Source: Oxalobacteraceae bacterium UBA4003
Lineage (GTDB): Bacteria; Pseudomonadota; Gammaproteobacteria; Burkholderiales; Burkholderiaceae_D
Length of the DNA: 64,000 nucleotides
Reading direction: 5' to 3'
Assembly (NCBI GenBank): GCA_002384815.1
Contig: DGBN01000039.1
Coordinates: forward strand, 102,756 to 166,755
The notes beneath the pieces are model-generated. The model was given only the letters and a program-made list of their open reading frames with translations, was not told the DNA's origin and searched no databases. Position numbers and translations under genes: made by a program. Numbering within the stretch: the first letter of the stretch is position 1; the number at the start of each line of letters is the position of its first letter. Of the stretch, positions 27,407 through 36,142 are shown one piece after another.

Positions 27407-28591
27407 TTACTTCGACAGGCCGACAGGCAGGATGCGGTTGTCGATAAATTGCGCCCATACATAATCGTTCTCGCTGAGCGCGTCATGCACGGTTGGGCTG
27501 AATGGTTTGGTATAGGTCTTGATCAAACCTTCATAGCGATCGATGCTTTCGAGTCCTTCACGGATCGCTTCTCTATCGCTGGAACCTTTTTTCGTGATTG
27601 CCAGGGCGACCAGTTGCATACCGTCATAAGCATTGGCGACACCGACTGCAGGCGTGATGTCATCCGGCCCTTTGACGTTTGGATATTTGGCTTTCAGTGC
27701 GTTGATGACCTTCTCGCCGACTGGTGATTGCTTGCCGAAGAAGCTGTAGGTTTGAACGAAATGCACGTTCTTTGCATTCGGGCCGGCCAGTTCGGTGAAG
27801 CGTCCGCCCGCTGGACCCCAGTGTGAAACGACCGGTACTTTCCAGCCCATGCGATCCAGAGATTTGACGACTTGTGCCGAAGGACCGACATTGCCGACCA
27901 TATAGAGGGTGTCGGCACCAGCTGCTTTCAAGCGATTGAGTTGCGGCACGACGTCGATATCGCTGCCTTCAAATTTTTCAATGCCGACCGGCTTGCTGCC
28001 TTTTTCAGCAAGTGCTGCGATCAATCCTTTTTCATTCGATTCACCCCAAGGATTGTTGACCAGGATCAGACCAGCCTTGCTCGACTTAAAAGTTTTTTGC
28101 GCATATTGCACCATCGCTTTGTCGACAGTCTCATCCACTGCGGAGACACGGAATGCGTAGTTTGGACTCGCGCCATTCTTGGTGATGCCGGTGCCGGCAG
28201 CCCACGGTCCCATGAACGGTACTTTCTCCTGATTCACTAGCGGCACGATGGCCATCGATACAGGTGTATCAAGTCCACCGAAGATTACAGAGACCTTTTC
28301 TTTATAGATCAGTTCGCGTGCGGCGATCACGCCTTTAGCCGGATTGCCTTCGTCATCGCGACGTATCAGCTCGATCTTGCGACCACCTAACAAGCCACCT
28401 TTGGCATTGATTTCATCAATCGCCACGCTGAGTCCGCGAACAATCGATTCGCCAGCTTGTGCGGATTGTCCCGACAAAGCGGTGACCAGACCGATCTTGA
28501 TTGGATCGGCGGCGAATGCGCTCGGCATCAAGGCGCCGCAACTAATAAGCGCGCAGGCGGAGACGATAGTACGACGGGTAAAACTAAGCAT
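27407..28591 (-). CDS. ABC transporter substrate-binding protein, branched-chain/amide type
   Basis: This periplasmic binding protein (394 residues) begins with a signal peptide (LSFTRRTIVSACALISCG, cut near AFAAD). The mature start IKIGLVTALSGQSAQAGESIVRGLSVAIDEINAKGGLLGG is typical of the LivJ/UrtA-like fold. The ligand is unknown; gene context points to an amide or N-heterocycle rather than leucine. The ATG at 28591 has AGAGGA upstream. It is the first gene of the leftward operon, about 40 bases from a predicted sigma-54 transcription start. Confidence 0.88.
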   Translation of the reverse strand: MLSFTRRTIVSACALISCGALMPSAFAADPIKIGLVTALSGQSAQAGESIVRGLSVAIDEINAKGGLLGGRKIELIRRDDEGNPAKGVIAARELIYKEKVSVIFGGLDTPVSMAIVPLVNQEKVPFMGPWAAGTGITKNGASPNYAFRVSAVDETVDKAMVQYAQKTFKSSKAGLILVNNPWGESNEKGLIAALAEKGSKPVGIEKFEGSDIDVVPQLNRLKAAGADTLYMVGNVGPSAQVVKSLDRMGWKVPVVSHWGPAGGRFTELAGPNAKNVHFVQTYSFFGKQSPVGEKVINALKAKYPNVKGPDDITPAVGVANAYDGMQLVALAITKKGSSDREAIREGLESIDRYEGLIKTYTKPFSPTVHDALSENDYVWAQFIDNRILPVGLSK

Positions 28592-28630
28592 GATGGTTCC
28601 TCTTGGTGAGATTAAGGAAATGGGAGTGCC

Positions 28631-28646
28631 CGGCACGACTTATGCA
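28631..28646 (+). promoter_or_regulatory. sigma-54 promoter reading rightward (SnoaL-deacetylase-amidase arm)
   Basis: CGGCACGACTTATGCA matches the sigma-54 -24/-12 consensus with GG and GC at the right offset and mismatches only at the first T and one -12 T. It overlaps a stronger sigma-54 element on the other strand by four bases. Confidence 0.55.
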
Positions 28647-28658
28647 AGGTGCATGCCA
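28643..28658 (-). promoter_or_regulatory. sigma-54 promoter reading leftward (ABC transporter arm)
   Basis: On the minus strand the sequence reads TGGCATGCACCTTGCA, one mismatch from the -24/-12 consensus. The predicted start of transcription near 28632 leaves a leader of about 40 bases before the binding protein gene. Confidence 0.7.
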
Positions 28659-28685
28659 TCGCAACAAAGTGATCTCTGTTTAGGT

Positions 28686-28708
28686 GGCAATTTGTATTGT
28701 GAATTGCC
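28686..28708. promoter_or_regulatory. inverted repeat, candidate operator in the divergent promoter region
   Basis: GGCAATT and AATTGCC are separated by nine bases. CAATTTGT occurs twice in direct orientation around it. It could be the site of the GntR-type regulator encoded at the end of the rightward arm; this is inference. Confidence 0.45.
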
Positions 28709-28747
28709 GACAATTTGTTGAGGAAGAGATTTGACTTGTTTAATTCG

Positions 28748-28764
28748 CGCACAAGAAATGTGCG
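28748..28764. promoter_or_regulatory. NtrC-like palindrome
   Basis: CGCACA and TGTGCG flank a five-base spacer, close to the NtrC dyad. It lies about 125 bases upstream of the leftward sigma-54 start, a normal enhancer distance. Confidence 0.45.
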
Positions 28765-28780
28765 TACTTTGGAGAAAATG

Positions 28781-29224
28781 ATGCATCACGCACCAACAAC
28801 GAACAGCACAACAAGCCCGACTCAATTCGTCGAACCGGGTGAGATCGTCAACGAATATCTGCGTCTGCTGATGATTCCTGATCCTGAATCTGCCAGCCGA
28901 TTTGCGGCCGCTGATTTGCAGATCCGCTTCACCGGTGGCAAGGCAATGCGTGAGCCGGCAGAATGTGCACGCTTCAATGCGACGCGCTATGCCTGGGTAA
29001 AAAAACGTATAGAGAGCACTGAAGTTGTCGTAGGCGGGACGTCAGATCACGCGATCGTATATAGCTATGGAACTCTGTACGGTGCGTGGCCGGACGGAAC
29101 GGAGTTTGAAGGCAACCGTTATGTGGATCGCTATGTGGTGAGCGGCGGACTGATCAAACAAATGGATGTCTGGAATGACAGTGCGGAGTGGTTACTGGTT
29201 CGTGCAGGCTTGGCGGCCCTATGA
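28781..29224 (+). CDS. SnoaL-like (NTF2-fold) protein
   Basis: This protein of 147 residues has the look of a SnoaL/NTF2-like fold: VNEYLRLLMIPDPESASRF, LQIRFTGGKAMREP, and NRYVDRYVVSGGLIKQMDVWND. Such proteins are enzymes or small-ligand binders; the substrate is unknown. I chose the second of two adjacent ATGs because GGAG lies six bases away. It is first in the rightward arm, and its stop overlaps the next start (ATGA). Confidence 0.75.
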   Translation: MHHAPTTNSTTSPTQFVEPGEIVNEYLRLLMIPDPESASRFAAADLQIRFTGGKAMREPAECARFNATRYAWVKKRIESTEVVVGGTSDHAIVYSYGTLYGAWPDGTEFEGNRYVDRYVVSGGLIKQMDVWNDSAEWLLVRAGLAAL

Positions 29225-30123
29225 GCGCACAGAATTTTTCTCCGCTGGCCATGCATGATCGCTTTCCTTATTCTGCGATCACGCAGCGGCCAAACTATCG
29301 TTGGCCGAACGGTGCCGGTTTGGCTGTCTATATAGGTTTCAATATTGAGCACTTCGCTTTCGGCGAAGGCTTGGGTGCAAAACTTGGTCCGGCTTGTCCC
29401 GAACCGGATGTCTTGAATTACGCCTGGCGTGAATACGGCAATCGCGTCGGTGCATGGCGTTGTCTGGAATTGTTCGATGCACTTGAGTTGCCGCTTGGTG
29501 TGCTGGCGAATACCGCGCTCTACGATCACTGTCCGGAATTGATTGCTGCCTTCGTCGCTCGAGGCGATGAGTTGATAGGACATGGTCATACGAATGCGCG
29601 CCAGCAGGGAACGTTTCCTGAAAATGAAGAACGATTGCTGCTGGAACATTGCCGGGAACGCATGCAGTCAGAAAGCGGCAGTGCACCGGCAGGTTGGTTG
29701 TCGCCATGGATTTCGGAAAGCCTGCTGACGCCGGATTTGCTGGCAGAGGCCGGTTACCGCTACACACTGAATTGGTGTCATGACGATCAACCGATACGCA
29801 TGAAGACACGCAGCGGCAAATCGCTATGGTCGCTGCCGTATCCGCAAGAAGTGAACGACATCCCGATGATCATCGCGCGACAAATGGACGGTAAGGATTT
29901 CGCGCAACTGATAGTCGACAATTTCGATGAAATGCTGGAGCAGTCGCGCCATCAACCTTTGGTGATGGGGATCGCATTGCATCCTTATTTGATGGGTCAG
30001 CCCTATCGCTTGCGACATCTGCGCAAGGCACTGACGCATCTCACCAGCGCGCGCGATCAAGTCTGGTTTGCCACGCCTGGTGCTATCTGCGATTACGTCG
30101 ATACGCTGGAAGTCCTGAAATGA
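29221..30123 (+). CDS. polysaccharide deacetylase-family hydrolase, PuuE-like
   Basis: This NodB-fold protein (300 residues) is of the PuuE type, the group that includes the cofactor-free allantoinase and related amide hydrolases. RPNYRWPNGAGLAVYIGFNIEHF is the typical start; ELIGHGHTNA is the metal or substrate region; and MGIALHPYLMGQPYRLRHL is the C-terminal motif. It probably hydrolyses a cyclic amide or ureide-like compound, consistent with the amidase that follows and the AtzH-like gene on the other arm. The reaction is inferred from the family. Confidence 0.8.
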   Translation: MSAQNFSPLAMHDRFPYSAITQRPNYRWPNGAGLAVYIGFNIEHFAFGEGLGAKLGPACPEPDVLNYAWREYGNRVGAWRCLELFDALELPLGVLANTALYDHCPELIAAFVARGDELIGHGHTNARQQGTFPENEERLLLEHCRERMQSESGSAPAGWLSPWISESLLTPDLLAEAGYRYTLNWCHDDQPIRMKTRSGKSLWSLPYPQEVNDIPMIIARQMDGKDFAQLIVDNFDEMLEQSRHQPLVMGIALHPYLMGQPYRLRHLRKALTHLTSARDQVWFATPGAICDYVDTLEVLK

Positions 30124-30200
30124 ATAAGCTGAAATTCATGCGCTGAAATAAACGCACTGAAATAACGAATAAACCAACATATATAGAGCGGAAAATCTGC

Positions 30201-31427
30201 ATGAACTCACATACAAATGCCAGCAAAACTGATTCCATCTTTCCTATTCTGGACACCATAGGCGCATGGGTGCCACATGGTCGCTTCGTGGTGAATGGCG
30301 CAGCTAGCGGACCGCTGAGAGGTTTGACTTTCGCTGCCAAAGATCTCTTCGATGTGGCCGGCCATCCAACCGGTGCCGGCAATCCGACGTGGCTAGCCAC
30401 GCATCCAATACCAGGCAAGAGCAGTCCTATCATCGATACCTTATTGGCGTCTGGTGCAACCTTGATGGGCAAAACGCTGACCGATGAACTTGCGTACAGC
30501 ATCAACGGCGACAACGCGCATTACGGTACGCCGGTGAATACCTTGGCGATGGGGCGTGTGCCGGGCGGATCATCGAGCGGATCAGCGGCGGCGGTGGCTG
30601 CGCGTCTTTGCGATTTTGCTCTGGGTACCGATACCGGCGGTTCGACGCGCGTGCCTGCAAGTTATTGCGGCCTATGGGGCTTGCGTACCACGCACGGTTT
30701 ATTGTCTGGCGCAGGCTTGGTGCCGCTGAATCCAAGCTTCGATACGCCGACCTGGTTGGCACATGACGCCGATACTTTTATGCGCGTAGCGAATGTGTTG
30801 CTGCGGACATCGACGGTATCGGGCTTTCGTCGCGCAATGATATTGGATGATGTGATGGCGCAGGCAGATTCAATTTTCGACGAAAAAGCCGAGCAGGTAT
30901 TCGCCGTATTGGGCCGCAATTTTAATGCGTCGCGCGTAAAAGTTACAGCGAATGGGACGAGTGAAGAATTGGATGCTTGGCGTCAGACCTACATCACGGC
31001 GTCGGCGCGCGAGGCATGGCAAGTGCACGGTGAATGGATAGAAAAAAATCAACCGACCTTTGGCGCAGCAGTCGCCGCACGCTTTGAGATGGCACGTAAT
31101 ACCAGTCACGTCGCAGCAGACGCTGCGCTTGCGCGACAGGTAGAAATTCGTGCATCCATCAGAAATCTTCTGGGTACAGACGGCGTGGCCGTCATTCCCT
31201 CGGCGGCCGGTATCGCCCCCTTACTGACAGCGTCGGGCGCTGAAATCGACGACCTCCGCAGTCGTACATTTCGCATTACCTGCGTCGCTGGTCTGGCAGG
31301 TTTGCCGCAAGTCAGCTTGCCGTTTACCTCGCCGTCCGGATTGCCGATAGGCATATCGCTGATAGGGCCGGCCGGTAGTGACCTCGCCTTGATAAAGCTT
31401 GCCGTCGCGGTATGGCAGCAGTTATAA
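30201..31427 (+). CDS. amidase-signature family amidase
   Basis: This protein of 408 residues carries the amidase signature: the catalytic Lys in TFAAKDLFD, the cis-Ser region GGSSSGSAAAVAARLCDFALGTDTGGS, with the nucleophile Ser in the last motif. It should hydrolyse an amide to acid and ammonia in the cytoplasm. It lies 77 bases after the PuuE-like gene on the same strand. The combination of importer, deacetylase and amidase suggests stepwise release of nitrogen. Confidence 0.88.
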   Translation: MNSHTNASKTDSIFPILDTIGAWVPHGRFVVNGAASGPLRGLTFAAKDLFDVAGHPTGAGNPTWLATHPIPGKSSPIIDTLLASGATLMGKTLTDELAYSINGDNAHYGTPVNTLAMGRVPGGSSSGSAAAVAARLCDFALGTDTGGSTRVPASYCGLWGLRTTHGLLSGAGLVPLNPSFDTPTWLAHDADTFMRVANVLLRTSTVSGFRRAMILDDVMAQADSIFDEKAEQVFAVLGRNFNASRVKVTANGTSEELDAWRQTYITASAREAWQVHGEWIEKNQPTFGAAVAARFEMARNTSHVAADAALARQVEIRASIRNLLGTDGVAVIPSAAGIAPLLTASGAEIDDLRSRTFRITCVAGLAGLPQVSLPFTSPSGLPIGISLIGPAGSDLALIKLAVAVWQQL

Positions 31428-31458
31428 CAATGAACGTGTGAAAAACGAAGAGAAAAAG

Positions 31459-32187
31459 ATGGCGAAATCACCTGCACCAATTCTGGACCTCGTTGCAGAA
31501 ACTGATAGGGCAGATACCAGCGATACGCTGGTACTCCGCATTTATCAGACTGTATTCGAGAGTGTCATGAGTCAGCGTCTGAAGCCCGGCACCAAATTGC
31601 CGGAAGCTGCGTTATGCGAGCTATTCAATGCCGGACGAACCACGATTCAAAAAGCACTGCAAAAGCTTGCGCATGATCACATCGTTGATCTACGCCCGAA
31701 TCGCGGCGCTGTGGTGGCGATGCCGACCAAGGAAGAAACGCGACAGCTTTTTGAAGCACGTCGTGCGCTGGAAGCAGCGATTCTTCCGCTTGCAGTGAAA
31801 AACGCGACTAAATCAGATATCGCAAAATTGCGCGGCATGCTGGATGAAGAGCACAAGGTAATGCACACGTACCAGCAGGTTGAGTGGTCGCGTCTGGCAT
31901 CCAATTTTCATTTGCGCGTCGCCGAGTTGTCGCACAACACATTGCTGCAACGCTATCTGAGTGAACTCTTGTCGCGTTGCTCGCTGATCGTCGCCTTACA
32001 CGAGCCCGGTGGTCATGCATCGTGTGAACATGACGAACACACATTGATCGTCGACTGTATAGAACGGAGTGATGTAGCAGGTGCGACGCAAGCGATGCAG
32101 GCACATCTCTCGGTGCTGGAAGAACGGATAGAACTAATGAACGGAAAATCAGACAACAGCTTGGCTGGTATGTTGGGGATGAACTAA
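31459..32187 (+). CDS. GntR-family regulator (FadR type, FCD domain)
   Basis: This protein of 242 residues has a GntR winged helix (QRLKPGTKLPEAALCELFNAGRTTIQKALQKLAHDHIVDLRPN) followed by an all-helical FCD sensing domain (LFEARRALEAAILPLAV, WSRLASNFHLRVAELSHN, EHDEHTLIVDCIERSD) with His/Asp residues suited to a metal-bound carboxylate ligand. It closes the rightward arm and probably controls the catabolic cluster. GAGAAAAAG precedes the chosen ATG. Confidence 0.88.
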   Translation: MAKSPAPILDLVAETDRADTSDTLVLRIYQTVFESVMSQRLKPGTKLPEAALCELFNAGRTTIQKALQKLAHDHIVDLRPNRGAVVAMPTKEETRQLFEARRALEAAILPLAVKNATKSDIAKLRGMLDEEHKVMHTYQQVEWSRLASNFHLRVAELSHNTLLQRYLSELLSRCSLIVALHEPGGHASCEHDEHTLIVDCIERSDVAGATQAMQAHLSVLEERIELMNGKSDNSLAGMLGMN

Positions 32188-32251
32188 TCCCCTGTTGTCT
32201 GTTTCAATATCAAACGTGATGGTGTGATGTCGAAGTGAATTTCGCCAGACT

Positions 32252-32497
32252 TCATTTCTTCAGCCTTGCGTCGTTTGATACAGCTAGCGATTCTTTCTTT
32301 GTTGCACGAACCAGAGTCTGCACTGCGTTGAGGAGCTCGCCTTTTGTAAGGCCGACCTCAATCAATATCCCATGGCGTTGCGCTTCTTCCGCGTGTTCAG
32401 GATAGGCTGGCTCATCCTGATCTTCCCGGACCGTCATCGACTGCCTGATCGCATATTCCAGAATGGTTAGGCGTTCGATTAAATTATCTTGTTCCAT
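32252..32497 (-). CDS. hypothetical protein (81 residues)
   Basis: This is an acidic N-terminal helix with a heptad-like pattern (LIERLTILEYAIRQSM), a proline/glutamate-rich middle, and a basic C-terminal helix. The codon pattern fits its neighbours and the frame ends cleanly. No family is recognised and no partner is obvious. Confidence 0.55.
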   Translation of the reverse strand: MEQDNLIERLTILEYAIRQSMTVREDQDEPAYPEHAEEAQRHGILIEVGLTKGELLNAVQTLVRATKKESLAVSNDARLKK

Positions 32498-32539
32498 GCT
32501 GTTTATCTCTTGTTCCTTGTCTCTTCATCCCGTCGCAAG

Positions 32540-32740
32540 CTAAGCGGCAACAGTAGCGGCAATTGCCACACCGATATCTGCCGTCCCGGCATTGCCACCC
32601 AGGTCGGGAGTGCGAGGACCGTTTGCCAGGACGTGCTTGATGGCGTCGAGTATCGCATTGTGTGCTGCGCGCTGCCCAGGAAAAACCAGCATCAGTGCAC
32701 CAGACAGATCATGGCAATCGGGTTGGCCGATGGCGCTCAT
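32540..32740 (-). pseudogene. remnant of a tartrate/isopropylmalate dehydrogenase-like gene (C-terminal tail)
   Basis: The frame encodes SGALMLVF, HNAILDAIKHVLANGPRTPD and LGGNAGTADIGVAIA, the C-terminal signature of the isocitrate/isopropylmalate/tartrate dehydrogenase family. Just upstream the expected ANPIAMI segment is found in another frame (around 32705-32730), so a frameshift interrupts it. The first 250 or more residues of the enzyme are missing. This is a decayed gene end. Confidence 0.7.
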
Positions 32741-32903
32741 CGATGATCCGGCAGTGTATCGCGCTGATTTTGACGTGGTGTTGCCGCAGATGGTGTTTTA
32801 AACATGATGCAATTCAGCAATGAAAAGTTGAAAAACAAACTCTCATGTTGAAAAAATGCAAATAAATCCTAGACTGAAAATACAATCACAGAAGGAGAAT
32901 AAA

Positions 32904-33341
32904 ATGTTCAAACACATCCTACTTCCGACCGATGGTTCTCCTTTGTCTGAAAGCGCCATTCAGCAGAGCATATTGCTTGCCAAGACTCTTGGTGCCAAAG
33001 TGACCGGCTTGTATGTTATCCCGGAATACCACACCTTTACATGGCAGGCAGAAATGTTGACAGACACTAGTGGCGATTTTGAGAAATTTTCTTTGGCTCA
33101 GGCAGAGAAATTTCTGGCCGTGATCAGAGAGCAGGCAAAAGAAGCTGGCGTGACGGCATCATTTCTCCATGTGACAAATGAACATCCCTATGAAGCGATC
33201 ATTAAAGCCGCGGATGATAAGCAATGTGATTTGATCACGATGGCATCGCATGGTCGCAAGGGTATGCAAGGATTTCTAATCGGCAGTGAAACTCAAAAGG
33301 TCCTCGTGCATAGCAAAGTACCTGTTCTGGTGTATCGATGA
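32904..33341 (+). CDS. universal stress protein UspA family
   Basis: This protein of 145 residues has the Usp fold. FKHILLPTDGSPLSESAI is the first strand and helix, and the end MASHGRKGMQGFLIGSETQKVLVHSKVPVLVYR contains the ATP-binding G-x2-G-x9-G(S) pattern. It probably binds nucleotide and acts in general stress tolerance. AAGGAG lies seven bases upstream of the ATG. A clear terminator follows the stop, so it is a single-gene unit. Confidence 0.92.
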   Translation: MFKHILLPTDGSPLSESAIQQSILLAKTLGAKVTGLYVIPEYHTFTWQAEMLTDTSGDFEKFSLAQAEKFLAVIREQAKEAGVTASFLHVTNEHPYEAIIKAADDKQCDLITMASHGRKGMQGFLIGSETQKVLVHSKVPVLVYR

Positions 33342-33348
33342 GTATTGG

Positions 33349-33385
33349 AGGGATATCCAATCGTTTGGATATCCCTTTGTTTATT
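33349..33385 (+). terminator. Rho-independent terminator after usp
   Basis: AGGGATATCCAA pairs perfectly with TTGGATATCCCT over a four-base loop, followed by a T-rich tract. Confidence 0.8.
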
Positions 33386-33419
33386 TGCCGATAGCATTGG
33401 GAATGGCTTGCTTGGAACT

Positions 33420-33560
33420 AGGCTGACAGGTGTTGGCGCCATTGGAACAGCAATCTATGGCATAGCCTTCTTGGGAGAAGAAAGAAGTTTTCCTGGATGT
33501 TGTGCCTCGGCTGATTTTAGCCGGGATTGTTGGATTGAAACTGGCGTCTCAGGGGCGCAA
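33420..33560 (+). pseudogene. remnant of a small multidrug resistance (SMR) transporter gene
   Basis: One frame gives GVGAIGTAIYGIAFLGEE, like the third helix of SMR proteins. A few bases later another frame gives LILAGIVGLKLASQ, the family's conserved last helix. A frameshift lies between them and the first half of the protein is not recognisable. It is a decayed gene fragment. Confidence 0.6.
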
Positions 33561-33573
33561 TTGATCAGCCATG

Positions 33574-34066
33574 TTATTTTCCGATATTCATCATGATGCG
33601 AAACTGAGCAAACAGAAGACAGCCATAAGCGTAAAACTCCACAATTTCTTCAAACACCTGAGCACTGTCGCCTCCAGCGAAAAGCTTTATTTTTATTTCA
33701 TGCATTTCAGCCATGGACGATAGTGAAAAGAAGACTGCGCTCAAGATTATTTCGATTATCGGGAAATGTCCTGCCTTTAATAAGTCACAGCATTTTCGAT
33801 AAACGCCGAAGTAAGCAAAAATTGAAATGCTGATTGCCAATGTGGCGGCAGCGATAGGGGAAATCCAGGGTTTATACCAAAGCTGTTGAGTAGAGGAAAA
33901 AACCGGCCCCGTGAGTTCTGTAGGTTCGCGCCGATACTGAAAAATTGGCCCATTGATTTCAATGGCTTTTTTCGATTTTTCGTCATTACGCCGGAAAAAA
34001 TCTTTTCTTAGTAAGTGAAAAATACGCGAGGATCCTTCAACGAACCTGCAAAAACTTAAACGGGCT
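33574..34066 (-). pseudogene. 5'-truncated membrane protein gene without a normal start codon
   Basis: On the minus strand the frame is open from a stop at about 34066 down to 33574. It encodes a polar stretch, a membrane helix (ISPIAAATLAISISIFAYF), a second helix (FPIIEIILSAVFFSLSSM), and a hydrophobic end. The first possible start (TTG at 33840) falls inside the first helix, and no ATG, GTG or TTG occurs before it. The gene therefore seems to have lost its 5' end, possibly at the edge of the island. No family is recognised. Confidence 0.5.
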
Positions 34067-34159
34067 TAACGGCGCCGCTCCGAAATGTGTCCGAAGCATC
34101 TCTCGGATTCCATTGTCGCCGAACATAGAGTTAGCTCATTTCAAAGACTTCGGTTTACT

Positions 34160-35278
34160 TTAAAGAGCTGGGATGACAAATGTCGCCTCAAGATATGGTC
34201 GAAGGTGCTTTACGAATAGTTCAGAGAACTGCCAGTACTGGTTTGGCAATAGCTCCTCATCTGACTCTATACCCAGCTCCTTGAACGCCTGTCCAATTGC
34301 GTTATGAATCGCTTGGTCTTGGGAGCGCTGCCATACTCGCCCCATCAAAACGGGAAATGCCTGATCTAGCGAACGGCGGTATGCTGCAAAGTCTGATTCA
34401 TCAACATGTACGACCCTATCTAGCTCATCCTGAGTAAGGGAGAGGTCTATCTTTACAGGTAATTCATGACCTGAGGAGGGATCAATTGCATAAATTTGTT
34501 GTACATCTGGCCCAAGATATTTATCACTCAGCAGCACAACCACTTTGGCAATACTAAAATACTCAACATAACCCAAAAGAGCTTGCTTACTACTATCCCC
34601 TTTAACACTAACGCAATGAATCAGATGCTCGCTTGAGCGCCCTGACACAAGATCCCGTTCATGGAAATGCCCGTAGCAAGGAGGTGCTTGCTCTTTTCGA
34701 AGGTAATGCATTGCATTAGAGCAGTCGTTATGAGGAATTCCCATAGCATGTGCAAACGCAACTGCAGTTTTGACCAATGACCGGCCAGACTGCGGACCTC
34801 CAACGGAGAAGTCCATTTTCAGAATATTGTTGTATTCAGTTTTTGTGGTGAGTGTCGCTTCGAACTTAGGATGTTTTTTCTGTAATCCCCCGATCATCTT
34901 CTTTGCCTCAGCCACATTGCGTGCAATTGCTGAATATGTCAGCTTGCCATCCACTTCGATAGCCTTGAATGTCGGTTCAGCAGGACTCATACTGCCATCT
35001 GCATGTAGAAGCAGTTGCGTCTCGTCGACTGTGGAGATTTTTTTAGAAGGAAGTTCTCTACTGCGTTGACGGTTCACTCCGTGCATTAGCGCTACATGTG
35101 CAAGCTCTTGGTTCAGCGAGGCATCCCACAATTGCCCCGTTCGACTATTGCAAATTTTGCAGATAAACCCAAAGACTTGGCGCCTTCCTCCCAATGACTG
35201 CAGCAGGATGTGTTCTCCTGAATCATTCTTGTTTGCAACGTCGACATCACATAGTGCACAACTAGAAATGCTCTTCAC
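34160..35278 (-). CDS. HNH endonuclease-like protein
   Basis: This protein has 372 residues from a GTG start chosen because AGAAGG lies seven bases upstream. The N-terminus holds a zinc/HNH module: Cys7 and Cys10 (CALC), the GEHILLQSLGGR motif with catalytic-type His23, and CKICN near residue 41. The rest (about 300 residues) is a conserved-looking but unrecognised domain. Such proteins are often parts of defence or mobile islands. Codon use is AT-richer than in the host genes to the left. An upstream in-frame extension to 35458 exists but has no good ribosome site. Confidence 0.65.
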   Translation of the reverse strand: MKSISSCALCDVDVANKNDSGEHILLQSLGGRRQVFGFICKICNSRTGQLWDASLNQELAHVALMHGVNRQRSRELPSKKISTVDETQLLLHADGSMSPAEPTFKAIEVDGKLTYSAIARNVAEAKKMIGGLQKKHPKFEATLTTKTEYNNILKMDFSVGGPQSGRSLVKTAVAFAHAMGIPHNDCSNAMHYLRKEQAPPCYGHFHERDLVSGRSSEHLIHCVSVKGDSSKQALLGYVEYFSIAKVVVLLSDKYLGPDVQQIYAIDPSSGHELPVKIDLSLTQDELDRVVHVDESDFAAYRRSLDQAFPVLMGRVWQRSQDQAIHNAIGQAFKELGIESDEELLPNQYWQFSELFVKHLRPYLEATFVIPAL

Positions 35279-35540
35279 ATCAATGCCTTCTGACTTTCTG
35301 TGTAATAGATCCGAGGTCTCGGTACCATTTGCAACACTCCTTCTGCTTACGCAATGTTTAGTGTGTTGCATTGACCGGTTGAATCCAAGGCCGAAAGCAG
35401 CCATTACGATGAGGGCCAATCCCACTGGTATTCCCCCTTCGGCTTCCGACCAAACCACATTAAATTCCCACGATAAGCATGGGATTGAATGCGGAAAAAT
35501 GCTCTTGCATACAGACCAGTTTGACTGCTCAAACTCCTGA

Positions 35541-35741
35541 TTACGATTTTTTGCAAATGTGAATAGTATCGTCTTCAGACAACGATAAATTCAACACATC
35601 ACCTTCATGACAATTCAAGTGATCTAGTAGATCGTCGGGCAATATCAGTATGGCGTCGCCGCTGCCATCTCCGGCATCCTCAAGCCTCAATTGCCAACGC
35701 TGAGAGATAGGTGCATTGTGATTCTTCTTTGATTGCGACAT
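35541..35741 (-). CDS. AbrB/MazE-like small DNA-binding protein
   Basis: This protein of 66 residues ends with an AbrB/SpoVT-type swapped-hairpin pattern: WQLRLEDAGDGSGDAILILPDDLLDHLNCHEGDVLNLSLSEDD. That is the antitoxin-like fold, but no toxin gene lies next to it. It may be an orphan antitoxin or a regulator. Confidence 0.65.
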   Translation of the reverse strand: MSQSKKNHNAPISQRWQLRLEDAGDGSGDAILILPDDLLDHLNCHEGDVLNLSLSEDDTIHICKKS

Positions 35742-35911
35742 CGCTATTTCCTTATTGTGAGCTGCTGCTCAGCGGAATGATCCCGCACACCTTCCAAATA
35801 CCAATAACCTGATCTCCATTCCCCCCAACAAAATGTAAAAATGCACGGGAGTTGTATTTAGAAGGATATCAAAAAGCAAGCCTCCATAAACGTCAAATAT
35901 AAGGAGTTTTT

Positions 35912-36142
35912 ATGGCAACCGCATTGAAATTATCGGATGAACTTATTGAGTTAACGAAACCACATGCCGTTGCTAACCATCGTTCAGTTCCGAAGCAGAT
36001 CGAATATTGGGCACGCCTCGGAAAGGCTGCTGAAGATAACCCTGAGTTGCCAATTCAGCTCATAAAAAATACATTACTTGCTGTTGCAGAAACAGATGTG
36101 GAAATACTACTTGAATACCATGTTGGTACAGTCGAACGTTAA
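35912..36142 (+). CDS. ParD-like antitoxin
   Basis: This protein of 76 residues matches the ParD-like antitoxin family: ALKLSDELIELTKPHAVANHRSVPKQIEYWARLGKAAEDNPELP. AAGGAG precedes the ATG. No ParE-type toxin gene is next to it; the convergent neighbour is a broken AbiEii-like gene. Confidence 0.7.
   Translation: MATALKLSDELIELTKPHAVANHRSVPKQIEYWARLGKAAEDNPELPIQLIKNTLLAVAETDVEILLEYHVGTVER

Noticed and set aside
35279..35458. N-terminal extension of the HNH-like protein
   Set aside because: No ribosome site supports it, and the HNH module begins right after the GTG at 35278.
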